DNA of 64,000 bases from Butyrivibrio sp. (GCA_022486625.1 JAKVKH010000001.1:124001-188000), one strand, 5' to 3'. Positions 19,251 through 29,298 are shown, counted from the stretch's first letter. The notes: a model not told the origin generated them from the sequence alone. Made by a program: numbers and translations.

Positions 19251-20150
19251 ATGAAGAAAATGGCAAAAAAAAGATACAGAAAAAAAACAGCAGCCCGCAG
19301 ACAAAAGTCCGGGAAAAAAGAAATTCTGAAATCTCCGGTTCTGAAGTCTTCGTTTGAAAGCAAAAAGAAAAGAACGCCTGCACCGAAGAAAAAGAAAGAG
19401 AGAAAAAGTCTCGGTGAGAGTTTCCGGCTGCATAAAAGCCTTTTTGTACTGGGAATTACGCTTGGCATTGTGGTACTGGTTCTGCTGGGCGGACTGATCT
19501 ATGTCAAAAGCAATTATACGGTGACCAATGTCTATGTGGAGGGAAATACCTATTACACGGATAAGGAAATCGTAGATATGGTCATGAAGGGAAGGTTTTC
19601 ACATAATTCCATTTATCTGGCTGTAAAATACAGAAATAAAAGTATTGAAAATATCCCGTTTATCGAAAAAATGGACGTCAATATTCTCTCACCTGATACC
19701 ATACGGATCAATGTCTATGAGAAGGCGCTTGCGGGATATGTGGAATATCTTGGCAGATATATGTATTTTGATCGTGAGGGGACAGTGGTCGAGAGCTCAA
19801 AGGAGAAGGCAAATGATATTCCACAGGTCATGGGACTTGATTTTAATTATGTGGTAATGTACAAAAAGCTGCCGGTGAAAAATCAGAAGATTTTTGCTGA
19901 AATTCTGGATATCACGCAGCTACTTGGAAAATATAATCTCAAGGCAGATCGCATTTTCTTTGATTCGGATTATAATGTATACCTTTATTTTAACAAAATC
20001 GAGGTTGATATCGGAACAGAGGACAACATTGATGAGAAGATAATTCAGCTGCAGTATATTCTTCCGAATCTGAAGGAAAAGAGCGGTGTTCTGGAAATGA
20101 GAGAATATGATGAAGATACACAGAATGTTACTTTTAAGGAAAATGGCTGA
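19251..20150 (+). CDS. divIB: Cell division protein DivIB/FtsQ
   Basis: DivIB scaffolds the FtsL/DivIC/PBP complex. From ATG 19251 it has 299 residues; a GTG at 19245 is closer to the SD-like AAGGCAGG and less likely. A long Lys/Arg-rich cytoplasmic tail of about 65 residues is followed by one membrane helix (LFVLGITLGIVVLVLLGG). The extracellular POTRA domain begins at YTVTNVYVEGN, and the beta domain follows with YMYFDREGTVV. The very basic tail is a normal feature of Firmicutes DivIB. Confidence 0.88.
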   Translation: MKKMAKKRYRKKTAARRQKSGKKEILKSPVLKSSFESKKKRTPAPKKKKERKSLGESFRLHKSLFVLGITLGIVVLVLLGGLIYVKSNYTVTNVYVEGNTYYTDKEIVDMVMKGRFSHNSIYLAVKYRNKSIENIPFIEKMDVNILSPDTIRINVYEKALAGYVEYLGRYMYFDREGTVVESSKEKANDIPQVMGLDFNYVVMYKKLPVKNQKIFAEILDITQLLGKYNLKADRIFFDSDYNVYLYFNKIEVDIGTEDNIDEKIIQLQYILPNLKEKSGVLEMREYDEDTQNVTFKENG

Positions 20151-20196
20151 AAAATATTTTTTTTCAGTAAATATGCTGTGTGAGCGAAAAAACAGG

Positions 20197-20225
20197 TTGA
20201 TAAATTCGGTGAAAAATTATATCAT
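20197..20225 (+). promoter_or_regulatory. Promoter of ftsZ
   Basis: TTGATA (20197-20202) and TATCAT (20220-20225) are separated by 17 bp. It lies between divIB and the ftsZ start at 20268, so ftsZ can be expressed separately from the upstream cluster. An AT-rich dyad (CTGAAAAA...TTTTTTTCAG, 20147-20167) just upstream may attenuate readthrough. Confidence 0.7.
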
Positions 20226-20267
20226 ATCATGGTAAAGAGTTATATGGACCGTGAAGGAGGAGCTGTC

Positions 20268-21542
20268 TTGCTGGAAATCAAATCAAACGATGCAGAGAAT
20301 GCCTGCAGAATTATTGTCGTCGGGGTTGGCGGCGCAGGCAATAATGCTGTTAATAGAATGGTTGAAGAGAATATTACAGGAGTTGAGTTTATCGGTATGA
20401 ATACTGATAAGCAGGCTTTGCAGTTATGCAAGGCACCGAAACTCTTACAGATCGGTGAAAAACTGACCAAGGGACTAGGAGCCGGAGCAAAGCCGGAAGT
20501 AGGACAGAAGGCTGCGGAAGAGAGTGCTGAGGATATTACCGCTGCCATTAAAGGCGCGGATATGGTGTTTGTTACCTGTGGTATGGGTGGCGGAACAGGA
20601 ACCGGTGCGGCTCCTGTAGTTGCCAAGCTTGCCAAGGAAATGGGAATTCTGACTGTTGGTATTGTGACAAAGCCGTTCAGCTTTGAAGCACGTACGAGAA
20701 TGCAGAATGCCATGGGCGGAATTGATAACCTTAAGAGTAATGTGGACACATTGATTGTCATTCCGAATGATAAACTGCTGCAGATTGTAGACAGACGTAC
20801 GACGATGCCGGATGCATTGAAGAAAGCTGATGAAGTGTTACAGCAGGCCGTTCAGGGTATTACGGATCTGATTAATGTACCGGGACTGATCAATCTTGAT
20901 TTCGCAGATGTACAGACGGCTATGAAGGATAAAGGTATTGCACATATTGGAATCGGTGCAGGACAGGGTGATCATAAGGCTGCAGATGCAGTGAAACTGG
21001 CAGTGGAAAGTCCTCTTCTTGATACCACGATTGCAGGCGCAACAGATGTGATTATCAATGTATCCGGAGATATCGCACTTGCAGATGTTTCAGATGCAAC
21101 AGGCTATGTACAGCAGCTTGCCGGTGATACTGCAAACATTATCTTTGGTGCGGTATATGATGAGACAAAGACGGATTCCTGCAATATTACCGTAATTGCA
21201 ACAGGAATTGATGATAAGTCAGCAGCCAAAGCACAGCAGGCAGCTGCAGCAGCGGCAATTGCAGCTGCGCAGCAGGCAACCGCTCAGGCGCAGGCGCAGA
21301 TGGTAAGACCGACCGCACAGACGCCGGTGATGCCGGGGACGGGAATTGGTGGATTTACCACACTGAATCAGCCAAGAACATATACAACACCGGTACAGAC
21401 AGCTTCTGCACCGATTGCTCCCGCAGTACCGAAGACGGCAGCACCGGTAAGACCGGTAACAGGCTTAAGCAGACCTGAGAGCGTCAGAAGTACGGTAGAG
21501 CCGAAGTCTCTTAAGATTCCGGAGTTTCTTCAGAGAAAGTAA
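20268..21542 (+). CDS. ftsZ: Cell division protein FtsZ
   Basis: FtsZ is the tubulin-like GTPase that forms the division ring. I start it at TTG 20268, seven bases after GGAGG, giving [18 protein letters not shown], which fits the family; an ATG at 20229 would add 13 unrelated residues. The 424-residue protein has the GTP-binding signature [10 protein letters not shown] near residue 107 and the T7 loop [12 protein letters not shown] linker of about 90 residues rich in Ala, Gln and Pro precedes the C-terminal peptide [10 protein letters not shown], which binds FtsA/SepF-type partners. Confidence 0.97.
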   Translation: MLEIKSNDAENACRIIVVGVGGAGNNAVNRMVEENITGVEFIGMNTDKQALQLCKAPKLLQIGEKLTKGLGAGAKPEVGQKAAEESAEDITAAIKGADMVFVTCGMGGGTGTGAAPVVAKLAKEMGILTVGIVTKPFSFEARTRMQNAMGGIDNLKSNVDTLIVIPNDKLLQIVDRRTTMPDALKKADEVLQQAVQGITDLINVPGLINLDFADVQTAMKDKGIAHIGIGAGQGDHKAADAVKLAVESPLLDTTIAGATDVIINVSGDIALADVSDATGYVQQLAGDTANIIFGAVYDETKTDSCNITVIATGIDDKSAAKAQQAAAAAAIAAAQQATAQAQAQMVRPTAQTPVMPGTGIGGFTTLNQPRTYTTPVQTASAPIAPAVPKTAAPVRPVTGLSRPESVRSTVEPKSLKIPEFLQRK

Positions 21543-21593
21543 TTGAAGCAGGATACAGAAACGAAAATTGTTTTTGTCTGAGGCTTAGTGTTT

Positions 21594-21651
21594 AAAAGCA
21601 TATCAATTGATTTGTTTCATTTTATGAAAGCGGTCAGTTGATATGCTTTTT
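21594..21651 (+). terminator. Intrinsic terminator after ftsZ
   Basis: AAAAGCATATCAA (21594-21606) pairs with TTGATATGCTTTT (21638-21650). The loop holds a second small hairpin, TTTCAT/ATGAAA. The 3' arm ends in a T-run. It closes the division cluster before nrdR. Confidence 0.78.
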
Positions 21652-21727
21652 GCTATATTGTTAAAAGACAGTCGATTCACACCAAATGATATTGTGCAGA
21701 ATATGCAGAAACGGAGAAAACAGAAAA

Positions 21728-22240
21728 ATGAAATGCCCATTTTGCGGTAAGGATGATACCAGAGTAATTGATTCAAGACCTGCAGATGATAATACCTCCA
21801 TCAGACGCAGACGAATCTGCGATTCCTGTGGGAAAAGATTTACCACATATGAGAAAGTTGAAACCATTCCACTGATTGTAATCAAAAAGGATAATAACAG
21901 AGAGCCTTATGACCGGGCAAAGATTGAAGCAGGCGTACTTCGAGCCTGCCATAAGAGACCTGTCAGCGCAGCGCAGATTACGCATCTGGTGGATGAAGTG
22001 GAAACTGAGATTTTCAATATGGAGCAGAAGGAAATACCCAGCAGAATCATTGGTGAACTTGTGATGGACAAGATGAAGGACTTAGAGCCGGTTGCATATG
22101 TCAGGTTTGCGTCTGTTTACAGAGAATTCAAGGATATTAATACCTTTATGGATGAACTGAAGGAAGTAATCAATAAAGAGGCGGATGGAACAATCAGGGA
22201 TAATACAGACAAAAATACGCCCCTTTTAAAGAAAGAATAA
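21728..22240 (+). CDS. nrdR: Transcriptional repressor NrdR
   Basis: NrdR represses ribonucleotide reductase genes in response to dATP/ATP. From ATG 21728 the 170-residue protein starts MKCPFCGKDDTRVIDSRP, the family N-terminus; an upstream ATG at 21686 is unlikely. The zinc ribbon uses CPFC and CDSC, and an ATP-cone domain follows from about residue 50 (KDNNREPYDRAKIEAGV). No ribonucleotide reductase gene is in this window. It ends four bases before a strong promoter for the next operon. Confidence 0.96.
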   Translation: MKCPFCGKDDTRVIDSRPADDNTSIRRRRICDSCGKRFTTYEKVETIPLIVIKKDNNREPYDRAKIEAGVLRACHKRPVSAAQITHLVDEVETEIFNMEQKEIPSRIIGELVMDKMKDLEPVAYVRFASVYREFKDINTFMDELKEVINKEADGTIRDNTDKNTPLLKKE

Positions 22241-22243
22241 TTC

Positions 22244-22272
22244 TTGACATTTATTTAACAAACCTCTATAGT
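22244..22272 (+). promoter_or_regulatory. Promoter of the peptide ABC importer
   Basis: A consensus -35 TTGACA (22244-22249) is 17 bp from TATAGT (22267-22272). The first gene begins about 40 bp further on. This is one of the best sigma-A-type promoters in the window by eye. Confidence 0.85.
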
Positions 22273-22312
22273 GTTCATGTACTTAAAAACTTCATAAGAA
22301 GAGAGGATTGTT

Positions 22313-23857
22313 ATGATGAAAAGAGGAAACAGGCACAAAAAGGGGCTTGCGCTTCTTCTGGTCGTGATGACAACGCTGACTGTTGCACTGAGCGGATGCT
22401 CAGGTGACAAGGCAGAGGATTCTTCTAAAATTACCATCGGTATACCTCAGGACATTGACAGTCTTGACCCCCATAAGGCAGAAGGGGCAGGAACGAGAGA
22501 GGTACTTTTCAACGTCTTTGAAGGACTTGTGAAACCCGATGAAAAAGGTAATTTGAACCCTGCAGTAGCCAGCGATTACACGATTTCAGACGACGGCAAG
22601 ACGTACACGTTTACGCTTCGTGATGGAATTAAGTTCCATAATGGAAATCCGGTTACGGTAGAGGATATCAAGTATTCGATTGATCGATGCGCCGATACCA
22701 GTAACGGAGATCCGTTGGTATCGGCTTTTTCTGATATTGACAGTGTGAATGTCGTAGATAAAACACATGTGTCAATTGTACTGAAAAAAGCAGATACGGA
22801 TTTCTTAAGTTATCTGACAACTGCAATTATTCCGAAGGACAGTGCAGATACGATGGAAACGAATCCTGTCGGAACCGGACCGTATATGTATGTATCCCGT
22901 TCACCGCAGGAAAATGTTGTACTTAAGAAGTTTGCGGATTACTGGGATAAGAACAATGCAGCACATATTGAAAATGTGACATTTAAAGTGGAATCCAATG
23001 CAGATGCCATCGTCATGGATCTTGAAGGCGGTTCCATAGATATGTTTGCAAGAGTGACCAGTGCGCAGGCCGGACAGCTTTCTGATCAGTTCCAGATATA
23101 TGAAGGTGAAATGAATCTGGTGCAGGCACTTTATCTGAACAATAAGGTGAAGCCGTTTAATGATGTAAAGGTGCGTCAGGCACTCTGTTATGCGATTGAC
23201 CGTAAGTCCATCATGGATTTTGTATCAGATGGCAAGGGTGAAGCACTCGGAAGCAGTATGTATCCGTCATTTACCAAGTATTTTATGCCGGAACTCAACG
23301 ATACTTACAGCCAGAACCTTGATAAGGCCAAGGAACTGCTCAAAGAAGCAGGATACCCGAATGGGTTTGAGTTTAAGATTACCGTACCTTCCAACTATAC
23401 ACAGCATGTGGATACGGCACAGGTACTTGCGGAACAGCTTGAAAAGATCGGTGTAAAGGCCGATATTCAGCAGGTAGAATGGGACAACTGGCTCTCTGAT
23501 GTATATACAAACCGTAACTATGAAGCAACAGTAATCGGTGTGGACGCTTCTACACTGAATGCGCCGGCACTTCTCGGCAGATTTGTATCTACAGCAGACA
23601 ACAACTTTACAAATTACAACAATGCAGATTATGACGCAGCCTATGCAAAGGCTGAAGCGGAAACGGATGATGATAAGAAGACTGCGGACTTCAAGGAATG
23701 TGAGACCATTCTTTCCACAGATGCAGCCAATGTCTATATTCAGGATCTTCCGGAATTTGTTGCATTGAATAAGAAATATACAGGTTACGTATTCTATCCG
23801 TTATATGCGCAGGATATTGCAAAGATCCGTCTTGCGGATGATACGACCAGCAAGTAA
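22313..23857 (+). CDS. Peptide/oligopeptide ABC transporter, solute-binding lipoprotein
   Basis: This is a family 5 (DppA/OppA-type) extracellular solute-binding protein of 514 residues. It has a lipoprotein signal with a positively charged start (MMKRGNRHKKG), a hydrophobic core and lipobox LSGC with Cys near residue 29, so it would be anchored by Lgt processing. The segments SLDPHKAEGAGTREVLFNVFEGL and KFHNGNPVTVEDIKYS-like are typical. The start may be ATG 22313 or 22316; GAGAGGA suits both. It heads a five-gene operon with two permeases and two ATPases. The peptide or other ligand is not predictable. Confidence 0.92.
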   Translation: MMKRGNRHKKGLALLLVVMTTLTVALSGCSGDKAEDSSKITIGIPQDIDSLDPHKAEGAGTREVLFNVFEGLVKPDEKGNLNPAVASDYTISDDGKTYTFTLRDGIKFHNGNPVTVEDIKYSIDRCADTSNGDPLVSAFSDIDSVNVVDKTHVSIVLKKADTDFLSYLTTAIIPKDSADTMETNPVGTGPYMYVSRSPQENVVLKKFADYWDKNNAAHIENVTFKVESNADAIVMDLEGGSIDMFARVTSAQAGQLSDQFQIYEGEMNLVQALYLNNKVKPFNDVKVRQALCYAIDRKSIMDFVSDGKGEALGSSMYPSFTKYFMPELNDTYSQNLDKAKELLKEAGYPNGFEFKITVPSNYTQHVDTAQVLAEQLEKIGVKADIQQVEWDNWLSDVYTNRNYEATVIGVDASTLNAPALLGRFVSTADNNFTNYNNADYDAAYAKAEAETDDDKKTADFKECETILSTDAANVYIQDLPEFVALNKKYTGYVFYPLYAQDIAKIRLADDTTSK

Positions 23858-23879
23858 AAACAGAACGAGGAATACACAG

Positions 23880-24818
23880 ATGAGATATGTACTGAAAAAA
23901 GTCTTAATGATGGCCCTTACACTGGTCGTTGTCTCTGTCTGTGTCTTCCTCGCTTTTCATATTATCCCGGGAGATCCGGCAACAAGACTTCTTGGCACGC
24001 AGGGGACGCCTGCGCAGGTAGAAGCGCTGCGGGAGCAGATGGGACTTAATGATCCCTTATATCAGCAGTATTTCAGATGGTTTACATCTTTGCTTCATGG
24101 AGATCTCGGAACTTCTTACGTCTACAGCCAGCCGGTAGCTTCAATGCTGGCATCCAAGATTCCGATTACATTTTCACTTGCAATGATGTCTTTTGTGTTC
24201 ATGATTCTGATTTCCATTCCGCTTGGCATTTATACGGCCAGACATGAGAACGGGATGGCAGACCGGATCATCATGACAGTCAATCAGATTATCATGGCAA
24301 TTCCGCCATTCTTTTCCGGTATACTGATCACATATTTTTTCGGAATGATCCTGCACCTGTTCACACCTGGTGGCTTTGTATCGTATGATACCAGTGCAGG
24401 TGGATTTTTTGCCTACCTGATTTTTCCGGCGATTGCAATTGCGCTTCCCAAGGCGGCAATGGCGACAAAACTGCTGCGCGGTTCGGTAGTGGATGAGGCG
24501 GCCAAAGATTACACAAGAACAGCATACAGCCGTGGGAATACAGTTAATGGAGTGCTGTACCGGCATGTGCTGAAAAATGCCATGATTCCCGTGATCACCT
24601 TTATCGGAATGGCGCTTGCAGACATGGTAGCAGGCAGTATTGTGATTGAGCAGGTATTTGGAATTCCAGGAATCAGCAGAATCCTGCTGACCTCCATCAG
24701 TAACAGGGATTATCCTGTTGTAGAAGCGATTATCATGGGAATCGCCATGCTGGTCATTCTGATTAATTTTCTGGTGGATGTGATTTACAGAATTATCGAT
24801 CCCAGAATCAGCGACTGA
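23880..24818 (+). CDS. Peptide ABC transporter permease (DppB type)
   Basis: This is the first integral membrane subunit of the importer. From ATG 23880 it has 312 residues and begins MRYVLKKVLMMALTLVVV, the normal DppB-type N-terminus; an in-frame ATG at 23805 lies inside the upstream gene. About six membrane helices are visible. The first periplasmic-side region has IIPGDPATRLLG, and the EAA loop region reads DEAAKDYTRTAYSRG. It lies 22 bp after the solute-binding protein gene. Confidence 0.92.
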   Translation: MRYVLKKVLMMALTLVVVSVCVFLAFHIIPGDPATRLLGTQGTPAQVEALREQMGLNDPLYQQYFRWFTSLLHGDLGTSYVYSQPVASMLASKIPITFSLAMMSFVFMILISIPLGIYTARHENGMADRIIMTVNQIIMAIPPFFSGILITYFFGMILHLFTPGGFVSYDTSAGGFFAYLIFPAIAIALPKAAMATKLLRGSVVDEAAKDYTRTAYSRGNTVNGVLYRHVLKNAMIPVITFIGMALADMVAGSIVIEQVFGIPGISRILLTSISNRDYPVVEAIIMGIAMLVILINFLVDVIYRIIDPRISD

Positions 24819-24845
24819 ATCCGACAGTGACAGGGAAAACGGGAA

Positions 24846-25715
24846 ATGGCTGCACAGGATACAGAGGCAGCGCGGAGGATGAATTTGAGGAAGGTTTCAG
24901 AGCGGAAAAAATTTATGGGAAAATACCATAATGCATATATGACAGCCGGTTGTATTATTACAGGAATTATTCTGCTGATGGTGCTGGTCGGAATCTTTTT
25001 CACACCCTATGATCCGACACAGATGGACGCCTCTGCAAAGCTTCAGGGAATTTCATTAAAACACATCATGGGAACGGATCATATGGGACGGGATGTATTC
25101 AGCCGTGTTCTCTATGGAAGCCGCGTGACACTGATTATTGCGACCGGTACCGTGGCAATCGGTGCAGGAATCGGTACTTTGATCGGTGCACTGACCGGCT
25201 TTTATGGCGGAATCTTTGATGAAATCATGATGCGGATTATTGATGCGCTGTTCGCATTTCCGAGTGTTCTGCTGGCACTGGTATTCGTCAGCCTGTTCAG
25301 CACGGGTACCTATGAAGTAATGATTGCACTCGGAATCGCATTTATACCAAGTTTTGCCAGAATTGTGCGGAGTGAATTTCTGCGTTGCCGTAACATGGAT
25401 TATGTAGAGAGTGCAAGAATTCAGGGGGCTTCGGATCTGCGGATCATTTTTATGCACATTATGCCGAATGTACGCGGGGTACTACTGTCTTCCATACTGA
25501 TCGGATTTAATAATGCAGTGCTTGCAGAGGCCGGGCTGAGTTATCTGGGAATCGGTTCACAGCCGCCATATGCGAGCCTTGGCAAGATGCTCTCGGATGC
25601 GCAACAGTATATGTTCTCTGCACCTGCATATGTACTTGGTCCGGGAATCGTTATCATTTTAATGGTACTTGGCTTCTCCTTTTTGGGAGAAGGTGTCAGA
25701 AAGGTACAGGGATAA
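24846..25715 (+). CDS. Peptide ABC transporter permease (DppC type)
   Basis: This is the second membrane subunit, 289 residues, with the DppC layout: a cytoplasmic N-terminal tail, a first helix near residue 35, the segment MGTDHMGRDVFSRVLYGSR, then five further helices. The EAA loop is RNMDYVESARIQGASDLRI. An SD-like GGGAAA precedes the ATG weakly. It pairs with the DppB-type subunit to form the channel. Confidence 0.92.
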   Translation: MAAQDTEAARRMNLRKVSERKKFMGKYHNAYMTAGCIITGIILLMVLVGIFFTPYDPTQMDASAKLQGISLKHIMGTDHMGRDVFSRVLYGSRVTLIIATGTVAIGAGIGTLIGALTGFYGGIFDEIMMRIIDALFAFPSVLLALVFVSLFSTGTYEVMIALGIAFIPSFARIVRSEFLRCRNMDYVESARIQGASDLRIIFMHIMPNVRGVLLSSILIGFNNAVLAEAGLSYLGIGSQPPYASLGKMLSDAQQYMFSAPAYVLGPGIVIILMVLGFSFLGEGVRKVQG

Positions 25716-25727
25716 TGAGGAATTCAT

Positions 25728-26570
25728 ATGAGTGAAAAGATACTTACGGTGTCTGATCTGCAAATCGAATTTCACGATCATCAGCTGCCGGAAACTGTGG
25801 TATATGATTTTAATCTGGAAGTGGAGAAAGGTGAGATCGTCGGAATTGTCGGTGAGTCAGGATCAGGGAAGAGCATGAGCGCACTGGCAATTGCAGGACT
25901 TCTTTCCAGGCACAGCATGACAAAGAGCGGACAGATCATGTATGACGGGCAGAATCTTCTGACCTGTGACAGGAAGGTTTTGCGTAGCTATCAGGGCAAA
26001 CAGATTGCGATGATCTTTCAGGAGCCGATGACTTCCCTGAATCCTGTAAAGCGGATCGGCTGGCAGGTGGAAGAGAGCCTTCGGATTCATATGCCGCAGA
26101 TGTCTGGGCAGGAACGCAGGCAGAAGGCAGTTTCCATGCTGGAAACAGTGGGACTTCATGAACCGCAGAAGGTATATGAGATGTATCCGCATGAACTGTC
26201 CGGAGGCATGAGGCAGAGAGTCATGATTGCTGCTGCAATGATTGCAGATCCGGAGATTCTGATTGCGGATGAACCGACTACGGCGCTGGATGTGACGGTA
26301 CAGGCGCAGATTGTGGAACTGCTTCGCAGGATCAACCGCGAAAAGGGAACATCAATTATATTTATTTCACATGATCTGAGTCTTGTCAGACAGCTCTGCA
26401 GCAGAGTAATCGTCATGCAAAACGGCAGAATCGTTGAGACCGGCGCAGCCGGGGAAGTGTTTGCACATCCGCAGCAGGAATATACCAGAAGGCTGATTGC
26501 AGCTATTCCCGGAGTTGACCTGTCGGTACCGCGGGGCAGTCGGCAGAAAGAAATGCAGAAACACGTCTGA
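25728..26570 (+). CDS. Peptide ABC transporter ATPase (DppD/OppD type)
   Basis: This ATP-binding subunit of 280 residues has Walker A GESGSGKS (about residue 43), the Q-loop, signature LSGGMRQR, Walker B ILIADEPTTALD and the H-loop histidine in FISHDL. It is shorter than typical DppD proteins (about 330), because the C-terminal cysteine-rich Fe-S motif seen in many OppD/DppD proteins is absent. It is followed after 36 bp by the partner ATPase. Confidence 0.92.
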   Translation: MSEKILTVSDLQIEFHDHQLPETVVYDFNLEVEKGEIVGIVGESGSGKSMSALAIAGLLSRHSMTKSGQIMYDGQNLLTCDRKVLRSYQGKQIAMIFQEPMTSLNPVKRIGWQVEESLRIHMPQMSGQERRQKAVSMLETVGLHEPQKVYEMYPHELSGGMRQRVMIAAAMIADPEILIADEPTTALDVTVQAQIVELLRRINREKGTSIIFISHDLSLVRQLCSRVIVMQNGRIVETGAAGEVFAHPQQEYTRRLIAAIPGVDLSVPRGSRQKEMQKHV

Positions 26571-26606
26571 GAAACAGAAACAAACGGACGGTCAGAGGAA
26601 AACAGC

Positions 26607-27392
26607 ATGGAATATTCCGATAAAACGGCAGAGGAGATGGAGAGACAGCGTCCTGCGCTTCAGGTATCGCATCTCGATGTCTTTTATAAAAAAAGAAAAA
26701 GAAATGTTCTGGAAAGGGCAGGCAGGAAGCAGGCTCTTTTTGATGTGTCTTTTGAACTGAAGGACGGGGAGGTGTTGGGACTTGTAGGAGAAAGTGGCTG
26801 TGGAAAGTCCACGCTTGCAAGAACCATCGTCGGGATCAACAGGGACTATCAGGGGGCGGTGATTCAGAAATATCCGCATCCGCAGATGATATTTCAGGAT
26901 CCGTACGGCAGTCTGAATCCGGTAAGAACTGTGGAATGGCTGCTGAAGGAACCGCTTCGGGTCGACAGAAGCAGAAAGTGGTCGGAACAGGAACAGCAGG
27001 CAAGACTTAAGGAAGTTCTGAATCAGGTTGAACTTTCCGGGGAACTGCTGACGCGTTATCCGGCACAGCTTTCCGGCGGCCAAAGGCAGCGTGTTGCAAT
27101 CGGCACAGCGCTGATGCAGTCGCCCAGACTCCTGATTGCAGACGAACCGGTGTCTGCACTTGATGTGACGATTCAGGCACAGATCATGGATCTGCTTAAA
27201 ACACTGCACCAGAATCTGGGGCTGTCTGTTCTGTTTATTTCACATGACCTTCGGGTTGTCTATGAGATGTGTGATCATGTACTGATCATGAAAGATGGAC
27301 GGGTTGTGGAATATGGGGAAACGGATGGCATATACAGGACACCACAGAAAGAGTATACAAGGCAGCTGCTCAGGGCGGCAGGGATTAATTGA
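26607..27392 (+). CDS. Peptide ABC transporter ATPase (DppF/OppF type)
   Basis: This is the second ATP-binding subunit, 261 residues. It has Walker [10 protein letters not shown], signature LSGGQRQR, Walker [13 protein letters not shown] and FISHDL. The N-terminus has a basic patch (YKKRKRN) before the ATPase fold. It too lacks the usual C-terminal oligopeptide extension, so both ATPases are compact. A clear terminator follows 18 bp after the stop, and a group II intron follows the terminator. Confidence 0.92.
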   Translation: MEYSDKTAEEMERQRPALQVSHLDVFYKKRKRNVLERAGRKQALFDVSFELKDGEVLGLVGESGCGKSTLARTIVGINRDYQGAVIQKYPHPQMIFQDPYGSLNPVRTVEWLLKEPLRVDRSRKWSEQEQQARLKEVLNQVELSGELLTRYPAQLSGGQRQRVAIGTALMQSPRLLIADEPVSALDVTIQAQIMDLLKTLHQNLGLSVLFISHDLRVVYEMCDHVLIMKDGRVVEYGETDGIYRTPQKEYTRQLLRAAGIN

Positions 27393-27410
27393 AGGATGAA
27401 AACAGGAGAT

Positions 27411-27445
27411 ACAGCAGACCGTAATTGAGGGTCTGCTGTTTTTTT
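27411..27445 (+). terminator. Intrinsic terminator of the peptide importer operon
   Basis: ACAGCAGACC (27411-27420) pairs with GGTCTGCTGT (27430-27439), followed by seven T residues (27439-27445). The group II intron begins one or two bases after the T-run, so this hairpin probably served as its insertion target. Confidence 0.9.
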
Positions 27446-27446
27446 A

Positions 27447-29298
27447 GTATGCGCGCCATGGGCACGCTCTAACGGGTGAAAGTCCCGAACACGCATGGGC
27501 AATAAGGAAGTGTATAGCTGAACAGCAAGGGTGTCCACCGTGAGGTGGAATCTGAAGGAAGCTGGAGGCAAACTCTTGGTCCGACGAACAGGAACCGCAT
27601 ATAAGGCTCGGAAATACGGATAAGTCTGCTAAAAGAGATGAAGTCCAAAAAGGTTGCCGGAAGTACGAGTAAATGCGGCGGATAGATGAGAGGAAAGAGT
27701 GTGCACCTTAAGTGTGGAGGTCTCACAGCGGTTCCATCAGCCGAGTAACAACGAACTGTGAGAAGTCAGCAGAAGCCATAGTAGTGAAGATAGCCTGTGA
27801 AAGCAGGAAGGAGCGAAGGGCTGAACAATCAACAAGTTGAAGTAGGTTCCACTTCGTAGCCGAAGCAACGTCTGTCGATAACATCAAAGGCGGTAATGGC
27901 AAAAGGGGCAGAAAGGAAACAACGCATGGACACAAGTAGCCTCATGGAGCAGATACTTAGTAAAGAAAATCTCAATGCTGCATATCTGCAAGTCGTAAGA
28001 AACAAAGGAGCTGCGGGAGCTGATGGTATGGAATATACCGAACTTAAGGGCTACCTTTCGGAAAACGGCGAAAGAATCAAGGAACAGTTGCGGAATAGGA
28101 AATATAAACCGCAACCGGTAAGACGTGTGAAGATACCTAAGCCAGACGGCGGCATCAGAAATCTTGGTGTGCCAACTGTTACTGACAGATTTATACAGCA
28201 GGCAATCGCACAAGTCCTAACCCCGATATTCGAGGAACAGTTCAATGACCATAGTTATGGTTTCAGACCTGACAGGTGTGCCCAACAGGCAGTCATAAAG
28301 GCACTTGAAATGATGAACGATGGATATGACTGGATCGTGGATACTGACCTTGCAAAATTCTTTGACACAGTAGACCATGACAAGCTGATGACCATATTTG
28401 GCCGAACAATCAAGGATGGGGATGTCATCTCTATCGTCAGAAAGTTTCTTGCCAGCGGGGTCATGGCCGATGACGAGTATGAGGATTCCATTATAGGGAC
28501 GCCGCAGGGTGGGAACATTTCTCCGCTATTGGCAAATATCATGCTCAATGAACTGGACAAGGAATTGGAAGCAAGAGGACTGAATTTTGTCCGATATGCC
28601 GATGACTGTATCATCATGGTCGGCAGCAAGCAGGCGGCAGAGCGGGTAATGAAGAGCATTACAAGGTTTATTGAAGAGAAGCTTGGATTAAAAGTCAATG
28701 CTGCCAAGAGCAAGGCTGATAAGCCAAAAGGTTTAAGGTATCTTGGCTTTGGATTCTATTTTGACTCATTTGCCAAAGAATACAGAGCAAGACCGCATGA
28801 CAAGTCTGTAGCAAAGTTCAAAGCCCGGATGAGAGAATTAACCTGCCGAAGCTGGGGCGTGGATAACAAGCATAAGGTCTTAAAGCTCAATGTGCTGATT
28901 CGTGGGTGGGTGAATTACTTCAAGATAGGAAGTATGAAAACCCTTTGCGAAAAGCTTGACAGCAGGATACGATACCGTCTACGTTTGTGTATCTGGAAAC
29001 ATTGGAAAACACCTAAGAACAGAGCAAAGAACCTTATCAAACTTGGAATCAGCAGGAAGTATGCATGGTCTACAGCGTACTATGGTGCTCATATAGCCTT
29101 TGTATGCCAAGGTGGTGCCATGAATATGGCAGTAACAAAAGAGAAACTGACCCGATTTGGGTTAGTCTCCATGCTCGACTACTACATCGATAAACGTGTC
29201 ACATGTTAAGTTGATTGAACCGCCGTATACCGAACGGTACGTACGGTGGTGTGAGAGGTCGGAAATTCATTCACTGAATGAATTTCCTCCTACTCGAT
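27447..29298 (+). mobile_element. Group II intron with intron-encoded protein, probably class C-like
   Basis: The 5' half (27447 to about 27925) is non-coding, structured RNA with the GGTGAAAGTCC-type domain I segment. The reverse transcriptase lies in domain IV. Domain V is recognisable at 29217-29253 as a stem of CCGCCGTA with TACGGTGG around ACC-GAAC-GGT. Domain VI follows as GGAAATTCATTCA/TGAATGAATTTCC with a candidate branch A at 29292, seven bases from an end in AT at 29298. The 5' edge is less certain (27447-27451). Insertion directly behind a terminator hairpin and lack of an endonuclease domain fit class C habits. It appears intact. Confidence 0.88.
27926..29209 (+). CDS. ltrA: Group II intron reverse transcriptase/maturase
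   Basis: This intron-encoded protein has 427 residues from ATG 27926, which has AAAGGA eight bases upstream; an ATG at 27896 is too close to its SD. RT domains run from KGAAGADGM through KIPKPDGGIRNLGVPTV, SYGFRPDRCAQQA, DLAKFFDTVDHD and GTPQGGNISPLL to the catalytic FVRYADDC. The maturase X region with LNVLIRGWVNYF follows. There is no HNH endonuclease domain, so mobility would rely on nicked or single-stranded targets. No frameshift or stop is seen, so it should be functional. Confidence 0.95.
   Translation: MDTSSLMEQILSKENLNAAYLQVVRNKGAAGADGMEYTELKGYLSENGERIKEQLRNRKYKPQPVRRVKIPKPDGGIRNLGVPTVTDRFIQQAIAQVLTPIFEEQFNDHSYGFRPDRCAQQAVIKALEMMNDGYDWIVDTDLAKFFDTVDHDKLMTIFGRTIKDGDVISIVRKFLASGVMADDEYEDSIIGTPQGGNISPLLANIMLNELDKELEARGLNFVRYADDCIIMVGSKQAAERVMKSITRFIEEKLGLKVNAAKSKADKPKGLRYLGFGFYFDSFAKEYRARPHDKSVAKFKARMRELTCRSWGVDNKHKVLKLNVLIRGWVNYFKIGSMKTLCEKLDSRIRYRLRLCIWKHWKTPKNRAKNLIKLGISRKYAWSTAYYGAHIAFVCQGGAMNMAVTKEKLTRFGLVSMLDYYIDKRVTC

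Noticed and set aside
20229..20267. Upstream ATG as the ftsZ start
   Set aside because: The SD GGAGG is placed for TTG 20268, and the residues before it do not match FtsZ.
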